A stretch of 9,564 nucleotides of DNA, taken from positions 1 through 9,564 of the forward strand of contig JAITJP010000046.1 in NCBI GenBank assembly GCA_031278835.1. Reading direction: 5' to 3'. The notes beneath the pieces are model-generated. The model made no database searches. It saw nothing but the letters and a program-made list of their open reading frames with translations, and was not told the DNA's origin. This document shows positions 1 to 6,961 of the stretch, piece by piece. Every line of letters starts with the position of its first letter. The first letter of the stretch is position 1. The translations under genes and the position numbers were made by a program. The stretch comes from Deltaproteobacteria bacterium (GTDB taxonomy: Bacteria; Desulfobacterota; Desulfarculia; Adiutricales; Adiutricaceae).

Positions 1-1032
1 GGATCTTCGCCCGACAATAAAGCCCAAGCCCCCCCAGCCCAGCCTCCCCAGGCCCACGCTGGCCAAGCCAAGCCGGCCCAGGCCCAAGCTCCCCACGCCC
101 AGCCGGCCCAGGCCCAGCCCCGCCAGGCCAGCCCCACTGGCCAGGCCAAGCCAGGCCAAGCCAAAAGCTCCCCTGGTCAGAAACAGCCCACGGTCAAGCT
201 AAAGGTTAAAAATAAGCCGGTCCGGGTCATCGCCGTGTCCAGCGGCAAAGGCGGGGTGGGTAAGAGCAATATCACTTTGGGCTTGGCCATCGCCCTGGCC
301 TCCCTGGGCCGTAAGGTGCTCCTCTGGGACGCCGATCTGGGTTTGGCCAATACCGACGTTTTGCTGGGCATCCGGACCAAGGCCACCATCCACGATTGGC
401 TTAAGGGCCAAAAAGCCCTCTCCGAGATCATCGTCAAGGGGCCCAAGGGCATTAACATCTTGCCAGCGGCTAGCGGCATCCTGGAATTAAACGAAATCAG
501 CGAGGCCCAAAAAGCCCGGCTCATCGCCGAGTTTGAGCAGTGGCAAGACGATCTCGATTTTCTCCTAATCGACACGGCCGCCGGCATCGGCCCCAACGTC
601 ATTTTCTTTAATTTGATCGCCCAGGAGCACTTGATTATCCTAAGTAATGAACCAACCTCCATCACCGACGCTTACGCCTTGATTAAGGCCTTAAGCACCA
701 AACATCGGCAGAGTGGCTTTTATCTCTTACCGAACATGGTGGCCGGAGCCAAAGAGGCCCGGGACGTTTTTGAGCTTATGAGTAACGTGGCCGGCCAATA
801 CCTTGGTCAAGTTTCCTTGGATCTGGCCGGTTACATTCCCTACGATGAGGCCGTGCCCGCCTCGGTCAGGCGGCAACAGCCTTTCTTCATTCTCTACCCA
901 GATAGCGAAGCTTCGCTTAAGATCGCCCAACTGGCCCGCTACCTAATCGGCCGCGAGCCCCCATCCTTTGGGGTGGGCGGTTTGGTGCTTTTTCTTAATC
1001 GACTGGTTTCCATAGAACGGGCGGTGGACTAA
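1..1032 (+). CDS. flhG: FlhG, MinD-like flagellar number/placement ATPase (5' partial)
   Basis: The reading frame is open from the first base, so the true start lies outside the window; 343 residues are visible. The GTG at 235 is internal, because the beta-strand before the P-loop (VRVIAVSSGKGG) starts upstream of it. Visible motifs are the deviant Walker A SGKGGVGKSN, the FlhG/MinD signature DADLGLANTDVLLG and the switch II strand LIDTAAGIGPN. The C-terminus ends in a short amphipathic stretch (LVLFLNRLVSIE) that could be a membrane-targeting helix. FlhG proteins cycle ATP at the membrane and, with the SRP-type GTPase FlhF, set flagellar number and position. The odd part is residues 1-65, a Pro/Ala/Gln/Lys low-complexity segment where the family normally carries its FlhF-activating DQAxxLR motif. 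Overlap with fliA by one base (TAATG) supports FlhG over MinD or a plasmid ParA. flhF is the expected upstream neighbour but is not visible. Confidence 0.88.
   Translation, partial: GSSPDNKAQAPPAQPPQAHAGQAKPAQAQAPHAQPAQAQPRQASPTGQAKPGQAKSSPGQKQPTVKLKVKNKPVRVIAVSSGKGGVGKSNITLGLAIALASLGRKVLLWDADLGLANTDVLLGIRTKATIHDWLKGQKALSEIIVKGPKGINILPAASGILELNEISEAQKARLIAEFEQWQDDLDFLLIDTAAGIGPNVIFFNLIAQEHLIILSNEPTSITDAYALIKALSTKHRQSGFYLLPNMVAGAKEARDVFELMSNVAGQYLGQVSLDLAGYIPYDEAVPASVRRQQPFFILYPDSEASLKIAQLARYLIGREPPSFGVGGLVLFLNRLVSIERAVD
71..116 (+). repeat. 30-bp direct repeat in the Pro/Ala/Gln-rich part of flhG
   Basis: AGCCGGCCCAGGCCCA occurs at 71-86 and again at 101-116. It lies within a longer run of GGCCCAG/GGCCAAG variants spanning about 36-170. 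The repeats are in frame and encode the Ala-Gln-Pro-rich linker, so the linker probably grew by slippage or unequal exchange. Confidence 0.7.
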
Positions 1033-1829
1033 TGTCCGAGACTCAAGCCTATGGCCCAAGCGGAGTGGACAAGGCCTCATGGCGGGGCCTGACCATGGCC
1101 GAAAAAACCCAATACGTGGAGCAGTATTCGCCCCTGATTCGCTATTTGGCCGATCGTTTGGCCTCAAGACTGCCCGGCCACATAGTCAAGGAAGATTTGA
1201 TGTCAGCCGGGGTTTTGGGCCTAATCGACGCGGTCGATCGCTTTGAGCCCGATCGGGGCATCATGTTTAAGACCTACGCCGAGTTTAGGATCAAGGGGGC
1301 CATGATCGACGAGCTGCGCAGCCTGGACTGGGTGCCCAGGACGGTCAGAAAGAAGGCCAACGAGCTGGAAAAACTTTTCCGCCGCCTGGAGCAGGAACTT
1401 GGTCACCCGCCCACGGACGAGGAATCGGCCGAGGCCATGGGCATTACCGTTCCGGCTTTCTTAAAGCTCCTAGACGAGGTCAGCTCCGTTAACATGATCG
1501 ACATTGACGCCTTTCGCTCCGAGAGCCTCTCGGGCCGCGAACAAGTCGATATCTACGAGATCCTGGCCGACGAAAACGCCATCGACGCCCTTTCGGCCAT
1601 TGGCCAACAGGAAGCCCGCCAGATACTTATCGAGGCCATTGAGGCCCTTTCCGAAAAGGAGCGCCTGGTGGTCACCCTTTATTACCACGAAGAGCTGACC
1701 ATGAAAGAAATTGGCCAAGTCATGGGTTACACCGAATCGCGCATCAGTCAACTTCATACCAAAAGCATGTTAAAGCTTCGGGTCCGTTTGGCCGATTATT
1801 TTGATAAGAAGAAAAAGCCCAAGGCCTAG
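1032..1829 (+). CDS. fliA: FliA, flagellar RNA polymerase sigma factor (sigma-28)
   Basis: The protein is 265 residues, slightly longer than the usual ~240. Region 2 spans about residues 26-105 and holds the sigma-28 hallmark FKTYAEFRIKGAMIDELR followed by SLDWVPRTVR. Region 3 follows (about 108-190, including the ELGHPPTDEE helix turn). Region 4 (about 206-245) has the HTH LTMKEIGQVMGYTESRISQL. FliA directs core polymerase to late flagellar promoters and is normally held by the anti-sigma factor FlgM, which is not in this window. The ATG at 1032 overlaps the flhG stop, so the two genes are translationally coupled; GGGCGGTGG just upstream is a poor Shine-Dalgarno, fitting coupling. A second ATG at 1095 would trim a variable N-terminus only. 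The tail KKKKPKA is basic. Confidence 0.95.
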   Translation: MSETQAYGPSGVDKASWRGLTMAEKTQYVEQYSPLIRYLADRLASRLPGHIVKEDLMSAGVLGLIDAVDRFEPDRGIMFKTYAEFRIKGAMIDELRSLDWVPRTVRKKANELEKLFRRLEQELGHPPTDEESAEAMGITVPAFLKLLDEVSSVNMIDIDAFRSESLSGREQVDIYEILADENAIDALSAIGQQEARQILIEAIEALSEKERLVVTLYYHEELTMKEIGQVMGYTESRISQLHTKSMLKLRVRLADYFDKKKKPKA

Positions 1830-1903
1830 CCTCGGGCTAAGACCAGGACCCTAATCACCCGCGCCCCCCCGGCTCACCCCAGGTGCTTTCCCAGGGTCCC
1901 ATT

Positions 1904-1907
1904 GGAG
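1904..1907 (+). promoter_or_regulatory. Shine-Dalgarno deciding a TTG start
   Basis: GGAG lies 10 bases before TTG 1918. The frame upstream of 1918 runs back to a TAA at 1852 with no ATG or GTG, so TTG is the only reasonable start for the downstream gene. Confidence 0.55.
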
Positions 1908-1917
1908 CCTAAGTCGG

Positions 1918-3366
1918 TTGGCCAGTGATTCAACAAATAACCCGCCCTTTGACGATTGGGACAGCCTGCCGCTCGATCCCACTTCAAACGACTGGGATGA
2001 TCCACCCCCCATCTCAGTTTCCGCGGATCGACTCCCCAGCCAAACCGACTGGGAGGAATCTCCCACCATGACCTCGGCCCCACCAGCCAGCTCCCAGGAC
2101 TCATCTTTCGATTCGCCAAGCCCCCTAAGCCCCGTTGACGATTTTGATGAGACCAGTCTGCCAGACTCGGCTGCCCAAGCGGGACCAGACTCGGCTGCCC
2201 AAGTAGCCCCAGACTCAAGCCCTCTTGACCATTGGGATAGCCCTAAAGCCAACCAGGACGCGGACTTGAAAGATCTTTCCGCCCACCTAAGCGACCCGGC
2301 CGAGCCTTTTGCCAACCAGGACCAAGATTCGGATTTTGACGACTCTGACCAGGCTCCCGACCAAGGCGCCCCAGCCTCGGCTTTTGACCACTCCGACCAG
2401 GCTCCCGAAAGTCCCTCCAGTCAGGCTTCTTTTGAGGAAAATCTCTCAGACCAATTAGACCAATTAGACCAATTAGACCAGTCTGACCAATCAGACCAAT
2501 CAGACCAATCTGACCACGATGTCGATGATGATGGATTTCCGGCTCATCCCGCCCAGCCCCAGGCGGCCTCGACCAAAACTCCGCCCAGCCAACTGGATCT
2601 GAAAAAATCCAACGGCGCGGCCAGATCGCCCTTGGCCGCCAACGGTGACGATAAAGACCGAAACGATTTTCTCAAAAGCTTAATGGACGGCGATGGCGAC
2701 GTGGTGCCCCAGAAAGTTGAGCTGGATCTGGACGGCATCTTTGACATGGCCAAGAAAGAGGCCGAAAACATCAGCCCCGATTCCACCTTTCAACCCGTGG
2801 AAGCCCCCAAACCCGAAGAACCGGCCCCGGTGGTCGAAGAAGTCATCGATACCAGCCCGCTAAACTCGGCCGCCCAGATAAAAAAAGTGGCCCGTTTCAA
2901 AATGGCCATCCTGGTGGGAACCCTTTCCGTGGTCGTTTTGGGCCTGGTTTTTGTCCTATATACTCTCTTTTTTAACAAACCCAAAGCTCCCGTGGCCACG
3001 GTTCCAGTCTTTCAGGCCGACGTCCTGGAAAGCCACAAGGAATTCGTATCCGGCGAGATGACCCTGCCAAATTTTATCATTTCCCTGGAGGGCGGCGATA
3101 GCCCGGTGGTGGTGGAAATGGGCATAATCCTGCACTACCACGACCTCTCCGATGAGCCCATCATTCGCGATCAACTCTGCCCCATCCGCGACAATATCTA
3201 CCGCATCACCAAGGCCGAAGGCCAAGCCCTACTGACCGATACCGAAAAACGGGTCCGCTTCCAAGCCAACCTCCTAAGCACCCTTAACAATCTTGACCGC
3301 CTGAAAACCGATCCAGCCAATCCCCGCCTAACCTATGTTCAAATAAGCCTACTTCGCCGCAGGTAA
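1918..3366 (+). CDS. FliL-like flagellar basal-body protein with long acidic N-terminal region
   Basis: The protein is 482 residues with three parts. Residues 1 to about 320 are cytoplasmic by topology and low-complexity, rich in Asp, Ser, Gln and Pro, with tandem DQL/DQS triplets at 177-200 and a doubled PDSAAQ block. Residues about 329-352 form one transmembrane helix, preceded by basic KKVARFK. The C-terminal ~120 residues resemble the FliL periplasmic domain: LPNFIISLEGG, alternating strands VVVEMGIILHYHD, then IIRDQLCPIRDNIYRI and a final YVQISLL strand. FliL proteins surround or support the stator units at the flagellar motor. Typical FliL is 150-180 residues, so the N-terminal extension is the unusual part. 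The position after fliA and before a terminator suggests the last gene of the flagellar operon. The FliL assignment rests on pattern and context and is moderate; the membrane anchor is secure. Confidence 0.62.
   Translation: MASDSTNNPPFDDWDSLPLDPTSNDWDDPPPISVSADRLPSQTDWEESPTMTSAPPASSQDSSFDSPSPLSPVDDFDETSLPDSAAQAGPDSAAQVAPDSSPLDHWDSPKANQDADLKDLSAHLSDPAEPFANQDQDSDFDDSDQAPDQGAPASAFDHSDQAPESPSSQASFEENLSDQLDQLDQLDQSDQSDQSDQSDHDVDDDGFPAHPAQPQAASTKTPPSQLDLKKSNGAARSPLAANGDDKDRNDFLKSLMDGDGDVVPQKVELDLDGIFDMAKKEAENISPDSTFQPVEAPKPEEPAPVVEEVIDTSPLNSAAQIKKVARFKMAILVGTLSVVVLGLVFVLYTLFFNKPKAPVATVPVFQADVLESHKEFVSGEMTLPNFIISLEGGDSPVVVEMGIILHYHDLSDEPIIRDQLCPIRDNIYRITKAEGQALLTDTEKRVRFQANLLSTLNNLDRLKTDPANPRLTYVQISLLRRR
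2446..2517 (+). repeat. 9-bp tandem repeat, eight in-frame copies
   Basis: Eight units of the form T(C/T)(A/T)GACCAA encode alternating Asp-Gln-Leu and Asp-Gln-Ser triplets. Copies 2-4 share TTAGACCA(A/G), and copies 6-7 are identical (TCAGACCAA). Because each unit is a multiple of three, copy-number change keeps the frame. Shorter repeats in the same gene include CCAGACTCGGCTGCCCAAG at 2161-2179 and 2185-2203. Confidence 0.9.
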
Positions 3367-3407
3367 GTCCGGCCAGTTTAAGCTTGGCCCAGGCCCAGAA
3401 ATGAAAA

Positions 3408-3429
3408 GCCCGGTTAGCTGGGCATTTTT
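3408..3429 (+). terminator. Intrinsic terminator of the flagellar operon
   Basis: The stem GCCCGG/CTGGGC (6 bp, one G-T pair) has a TTAG loop and is followed by ATTTTT. It sits 42 bases after the stop of the FliL-like gene and has the right polarity to end the flhG-fliA transcript. Confidence 0.65.
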
Positions 3430-4480
3430 GCGCTCTCGGGGCGGCCGATGAGGCTTTTTATGTTGGCTAAATTTTTAATTAGCTTATCTAACAAAAGCTA
3501 GACTAGTTTCAGGTTTTTTAAAAGACCTGAATCAAAATCCCAACCAAGCCAGGCTTTTTGAGCGGCCCAGAGATGGGCTATTTTTATGTTGGTTATATTT
3601 TTCTTTAGACCGGTGATGAAAAGTTAGATTAGATAAGCCATTGGCCAGGCCAAGAATTAAAAGAGCTTGGAGATTGGGCTTTTTGGTGATCTAAAAATTT
3701 TGGCCAGCTTTTTATCTTGGCTATTTTTTTTCTTTTTAGCTTTTGAAGGAAAGCTAGACCAGTTCAGCCTTTGGCCAGATCGAGGTAGCCCAAGCAGGCT
3801 TGATTTATTTTTTTAGGTCAGCCAGGAAGGGGCATAATTTTTTAGAATCTACCGGTCAAGATAAGCTAGACTGGCTAAGGATTTTATTGGTTGATTTCAA
3901 ATTAAGCCAAAGCAAGCCCGGCTTTTTTGATGAGCCTGTTAGCTTAGTAATTTTTATGGTCATTAAAATTTTATTGGCCCGATGAATAAAAAGCATAACT
4001 AATGGCCATTTTTGTGGTCATGAGTTTCAAAGGTTAGTTATATTGGCTACATTTTTAGACTGGCCTTTAGGTCTGTTTTTTATCTTGGCTAATTTTTTTT
4101 CTAGCCCCTTTAAAATAAGCTTGATTGGCTAATCATTTTCGAGGGCCAGAGTTTAAAAGAGGGCTTTATATTTACTTTTTGGTGATCTTAGAAAAAATAT
4201 GTTTTTTATAGTGCTTAATTTTTTTTAATAGCCATGTCATCAAAAGCCTAATTTGATAAGGCTTTTTCGCAGTCGATTAATCACTAGGCTAAGTATTACG
4301 GTATTTTTAATGAGCCTGGCCGCTAATATTATTTTTCTAGCTTGACCAGCTAATGAAAGCCAAACCAGACCGGCTTTACCAAAGGCTGGTCAATTAAAAA
4401 GGCCAAGTCATCTTACTTTTTTAGCCATCCAGAAATCTAGATATTTTTATTTTGTTTAATTTTTACTTAACCATCTTGCC
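3420..4480. repeat. Degenerate tandem array, about eight units of ~124 bp, gene-free
   Basis: No convincing gene lies here, but three sequence blocks recur in order at nearly fixed offsets. Block A is GGCTTTTTGGTGATCT-like (about 3420, 3552, 3676, 3920, 4175). Block B resembles TTTTTATCTTGGCTAATTTT (3454, 3578, 3708, 3949, 4075, 4201). Block C resembles AAAGCTAGACCAGTT (3493, 3618, 3748, 3861, 3987, 4113, 4238). The A-to-B offset is 26-28, B-to-C 37-40, and C-to-next-A 62 in the two best cases. B-block spacing is 124, 130, 241, 126 and 126, so copies fall on a ~124-bp grid; the copy near 3825 is very worn. Several units could fold a small AGCTT...AAGCT hairpin between B and C. The array is AT-rich and strongly diverged, implying age. 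Alignment was by eye. Confidence 0.6.
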
Positions 4481-4500
4481 ACTTAATATTGAGGCCAAGA

Positions 4501-4540
4501 AAAAGCCGGCTCTTGGCCATTTTTGGCCAAGAGCCGGCTT
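4501..4540 (-). terminator. Strong intrinsic terminator of the cobalt-transport operon
   Basis: A perfect 17-bp stem (4503-4519 with 4524-4540, arms AAGCCGGCTCTTGGCCA and its complement) has a 4-base loop. It is followed on the minus strand by a short T run at 4504-4501. It lies 26 bases past the stop of the last operon gene. The T run is short, but stem stability is high. Confidence 0.8.
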
Positions 4541-4566
4541 GGTGGGGGGCTTTGGTGAAAGGGGGC

Positions 4567-5352
4567 TTACTTGACGGTAAAGGTCAAGGAGGCGTCCACG
4601 GCGTCATCGTCGCATACGGCCTTGTCGGCAAAGTCTTTGTGGGCAATGGCGATCAGGGTCCAGAGGCCTTCCTTAATCGGGCTAAAGGTGATTTTGCCTT
4701 CGCCATTGGTGGTGGCGTAGAAATCGCGATTGCCATCCTCATGGTGCTTATTGCCGGCCAAAATTCCCGTGATTTCGGTCTTGGGCAGGGGCTTACCGTC
4801 TCTGAGCAGTTGAATGGTCAGATCCTCACCGACCTTAATTTTGGCCGGATTGGTCGAGGGCACAAATTCAAGCGAATTGCCAATGGGCTTGGTGACAAAA
4901 TCATCGGAGGCGTTACCGACGTTGACCACGCCCTTAGCCCACCTGGTCCACTGCTCACAGGAAGTGGCATTGGGGGTGTCTTTTTTGGACTTCATAAAGG
5001 AACCCTCGGGCGAGTAGCTCCAGAAAGTCGGCTTGTAACCGGTGGTCAGCAGATAGGTGCCTTCCTTGACCGGCTCCTCGGTCACGAAGATGTAGTTCTT
5101 GTCCCCAGGCTTGAGGGCCAGTTTTTGGCCCTGGGCGTTGGTGACTTCCAAGGGATAGAAAATAGAAAGGCGATCGGCGGCAATCTCTTCGCCCTCCGGG
5201 AAATCGTGGCCATAGCCCAAAATACTAACCACGGGCTGACCGGCGGTGGGATTTTCGGCCGTGGCCCAGAGATCGTGAGCCTGAGCTCTGGGGGCGACTA
5301 GGATAGCCAAAGCGGCCATTAGGCAGAGCGCTTTAAAAACGTGACTGGTCAT
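4567..5352 (-). CDS. NikK-like DUF4198 periplasmic metal-transport accessory protein
   Basis: This is a 261-residue secreted protein. The signal peptide is clear: a hydrophobic core ALCLMAALAILVA and cleavage after ARG-AQA at about residue 25, leaving a mature N-terminus HDLWATAEN. The AHDLW start followed by a beta-rich body is typical of the DUF4198 / COG5266 family, annotated as the periplasmic component of Co/Ni transport and called NikK in nikKMLQO-type clusters. Other possible metal ligands are H49 (GYGHDFP), H203-H204 and H238. Two Cys (132 and 247) could form a disulfide. A second beta domain (about 160-261) looks like the carboxypeptidase-regulatory fold, with TTNGEGKITFSPIKEGLWTL. 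The start is ATG with AAGGAG 10 bases upstream. It is the last gene of the riboswitch operon, 174 bp after the NikL-like gene. Its exact biochemical role is not settled for the family; metal capture or delivery is inferred. Confidence 0.8.
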   Translation of the reverse strand: MTSHVFKALCLMAALAILVAPRAQAHDLWATAENPTAGQPVVSILGYGHDFPEGEEIAADRLSIFYPLEVTNAQGQKLALKPGDKNYIFVTEEPVKEGTYLLTTGYKPTFWSYSPEGSFMKSKKDTPNATSCEQWTRWAKGVVNVGNASDDFVTKPIGNSLEFVPSTNPAKIKVGEDLTIQLLRDGKPLPKTEITGILAGNKHHEDGNRDFYATTNGEGKITFSPIKEGLWTLIAIAHKDFADKAVCDDDAVDASLTFTVK

Positions 5353-5382
5353 TGATACCTCTCTCCTTACAAAACTGCGATT

Positions 5383-5496
5383 AAACGTTATGGGGAAAAT
5401 AACCCCGTTTTGGGAGCTCCGATGAGAGCCCCAAGCTTACTCATTTAAGCGTAAGCCTACGGCTTTGGCCTCGAAGAGAAGCCAAGCCCGTAGACT
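5383..5496 (-). other. Intercistronic hairpin cluster between NikL-like and NikK-like genes
   Basis: The largest structure pairs 5454-5469 with 5481-5496 (CTACGG/CCGTAG outer, TTGGC/GCCAA inner, small internal loop). A second pairs GCTTAC 5435-5440 with GTAAGC 5451-5456 and shares three bases with the first. A third pairs GGGG 5392-5395 with CCCC 5403-5406. None is followed by a good T run, so mRNA processing or stabilisation fits better than termination. Confidence 0.45.
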
Positions 5497-5526
5497 CGGC
5501 TATTGGTAAAGGCGAATTGAAATTTG

Positions 5527-6060
5527 TCAACTTGGGCTGGTTTCTGGCTTCTGGCTGGGCCCTTTCTTTTTGCCAAAAATTTGGTAGCCCAAGGCTAGGT
5601 TTAGGAAAATACTGACCACCAGGCCGATCTTAAGCGGCTTGGTGGCTTGGCCAATGACCTTATCGAGGTTTACGTTAGGTTGTGCCGGAGCGGCCTGGCC
5701 CTCTTGGCCGGCCGTCGGGGCCTGGCTTTTAATGGTCAGCTCGGCTTTGGCCAGATGGCCATTGTTGTCATCCGATGTCAAAAGCCAAAGCCCGTCGGCC
5801 GAAGGGACAAAGCCGAAGTTTCCATCGGCGTCGGTTCTCCCGGTTTGGGTGAGTTTGGTCGAGTCGTCTGGACCATAGACCTTGACTTCTGAGTACATCA
5901 TGGGCGTGTCGTCATCATAGGAAAACCTGATGCCGTAGCTGGGTTTGGCGCTGTAATCCCAAATGACCCCATGGGCCATGAGGGCCCCGGCCTCAACAAA
6001 AAAAAGAAGTAAAAAGGCTAAAAAAAGCCTCACCATTAGGGTTTTAAAGCTATGTTTCAC
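5527..6060 (-). CDS. NikL-like two-TM accessory subunit of the ECF metal transporter
   Basis: The protein has 177 residues and starts at GTG with AGGAG 9 bases upstream. The N-terminus is a signal peptide or first membrane helix (about 8-28, LMVRLFLAFLLLFFVEAG), then LMA-HGVIWDYS. The exported domain (about 30-112) is a small beta sandwich with TDADGNFGFVPSADGLWLL. A Gln/Pro/Ala linker (113-135) precedes a C-terminal helix (about 143-163) and a basic cytoplasmic tail. The two-helix topology with an external domain mirrors CbiN/NikN, which ECF Co/Ni systems need for CbiM activity. No separate cbiN is visible, so this gene probably fills that role, as NikL does in nikKMLQO systems. Cleavage after A29 would expose His30, as in the neighbouring DUF4198 protein. 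Whether the first helix is cleaved is uncertain. Confidence 0.72.
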   Translation of the reverse strand: MKHSFKTLMVRLFLAFLLLFFVEAGALMAHGVIWDYSAKPSYGIRFSYDDDTPMMYSEVKVYGPDDSTKLTQTGRTDADGNFGFVPSADGLWLLTSDDNNGHLAKAELTIKSQAPTAGQEGQAAPAQPNVNLDKVIGQATKPLKIGLVVSIFLNLALGYQIFGKKKGPSQKPETSPS

Positions 6061-6078
6061 GATGGTGCTCTCCTGGCA

Positions 6079-6246
6079 AAAGCTCTGGCCAAGCCAAGAT
6101 CGGGCCGGGCCCTTTGGAAGGCGAAAAAAAATTCAGCGAAAAAAGTCCTTGAAAAAAAAGTTTACGAAAAAAAAGTCCTCGAAAAAAAAACTCAGCCACA
6201 AAAAAGTCCCTGGGCCGGGTAGCCCCGCCCCCTTAAAGCTCTGGCC
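6079..6246. repeat. A-tract array flanked by a 12-bp direct repeat
   Basis: Between the ATPase gene and the NikL-like gene, six runs of 6-9 A (on the + strand) recur about every 14-16 bases from 6124 to 6205. They are separated by GTCCTCG/TTCAGCG/TTTACG-type spacers. AAAGCTCTGGCC is found on both sides, at 6079-6090 and 6235-6246, with GGGCCGGG just inside each (6102-6109 and 6212-6219). The operon mRNA therefore carries a series of U-runs here. Confidence 0.7.
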
Positions 6247-6253
6247 TGGCTTT

Positions 6254-6961
6254 TTAAGCAAGCTCACTGGCTAAAGCCGAAAGCGGCCTGGCTAGGCCGG
6301 CCAGGCCTTTTGGTTCGGAGACGATCCGGCCGTCCTTAAGTCTGACCGAGCTGGTCACGACTTGGTCAAGAAAAGCCCGGTCGTGGGCCACCACCAGATA
6401 GGGCAAACCGCAGTTTAAAAGGACCGAGGCGATGCGCTGGCAAGCCTCTGGGTCCAGGCAGGTGGTCGGCTCGTCCAGGATGAGCATTTTGGGCTTCATG
6501 GCCAGGGCCGTGCCCAGGGCCACCAGTTTTTTCTCGCCGTCAGACAGGCCATAAGTGACCCGGTCTTTAAAGGCGGTCAGGTTCAATAAGGCCAAAGTTT
6601 CGTCGACTATTTGCTCGGCTTCTTGGTCGGTTTTGCCCATGTTGAGGGGCCCAAAGGCCAGATCGTCTCCGACGGTTGGGCAAAATAGCTGATCGTTGGC
6701 GTCCTGAAAGACAAAACCTATCTGGAGTCTGGCTTCTCGAAATTCTTTTTCCGTGCGGCGGGCTTGGCCGAAAAGTTCAATCTCTCCGGCCGAGGGCTTT
6801 AATAAACCCATGATCAGCTGCAATAAAGTCGATTTGCCGCTGCCGTTACTGCCAACCAAACCGATTCTCTGGCCAGCCTCAAAGGAAAAGAAAAAATCAT
6901 GAAAAACTTCAATTTTGTCATAAGCGAAGCTGAGGTTGGCGATAGAAATCAAAGTTTCCAT
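6254..6961 (-). CDS. cbiO: CbiO/NikO-type ECF transporter ATPase
   Basis: The protein is 235 residues and carries every ABC nucleotide-binding motif. These are A-loop Tyr14, Walker A GSNGSGKST (37-45), Q-loop Gln86 in FQDANDQLF, signature LSDGE (139-143), Walker B MLILDE (159-164) and H-loop His193 in VVAHD. The segment CPTVGDDLAFGPLNMG after the Q-loop is typical of ECF-family ATPases and contacts the coupling helices of the T subunit. The enzyme hydrolyses ATP at the cytoplasmic face to drive metal import through CbiQ and CbiM. It is shorter at the C-terminus than many CbiO proteins (~270 residues) but lacks no catalytic residue. ATG 6961 lies 13 bases inside the end of cbiQ, with GGGAG 8 bases upstream, so translation is coupled. 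A single ATPase gene implies a homodimer. Confidence 0.9.
   Translation of the reverse strand: METLISIANLSFAYDKIEVFHDFFFSFEAGQRIGLVGSNGSGKSTLLQLIMGLLKPSAGEIELFGQARRTEKEFREARLQIGFVFQDANDQLFCPTVGDDLAFGPLNMGKTDQEAEQIVDETLALLNLTAFKDRVTYGLSDGEKKLVALGTALAMKPKMLILDEPTTCLDPEACQRIASVLLNCGLPYLVVAHDRAFLDQVVTSSVRLKDGRIVSEPKGLAGLARPLSALASELA

Noticed and set aside
177..665. 162-codon minus-strand frame
   Set aside because: Antisense to the flhG P-loop region; Ser/Arg-rich composition is that of a shadow frame.
235..1032. flhG starting at GTG 235, or being a plasmid ParA/MinD
   Set aside because: The P-loop strand begins before 235 in the same open frame, and the overlap with fliA plus DADLGLANTDVLLG fits FlhG.
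1851..2315. 154-codon minus-strand frame (and an overlapping 114-codon one)
   Set aside because: Opposite the acidic repeat region of the FliL-like gene; its Trp/Ser/Gly repeats mirror the Asp/Ser/Gln repeats of the real gene.
3800..3985. 61-codon + strand frame in the AT-rich spacer
   Set aside because: It spans units of the degenerate tandem array, has no good ribosome site, and neighbouring units do not keep the frame.
3420..4480. CRISPR array
   Set aside because: Units are ~124 bp and diverged throughout, with no short identical repeats separated by unique spacers and no cas genes nearby.
4489..5301. 270-codon open frame on the + strand
   Set aside because: It is exactly antisense to the DUF4198 gene, which has a signal peptide, ribosome site and operon context. 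The + frame yields a Gly/Val-rich protein without recognisable domains.
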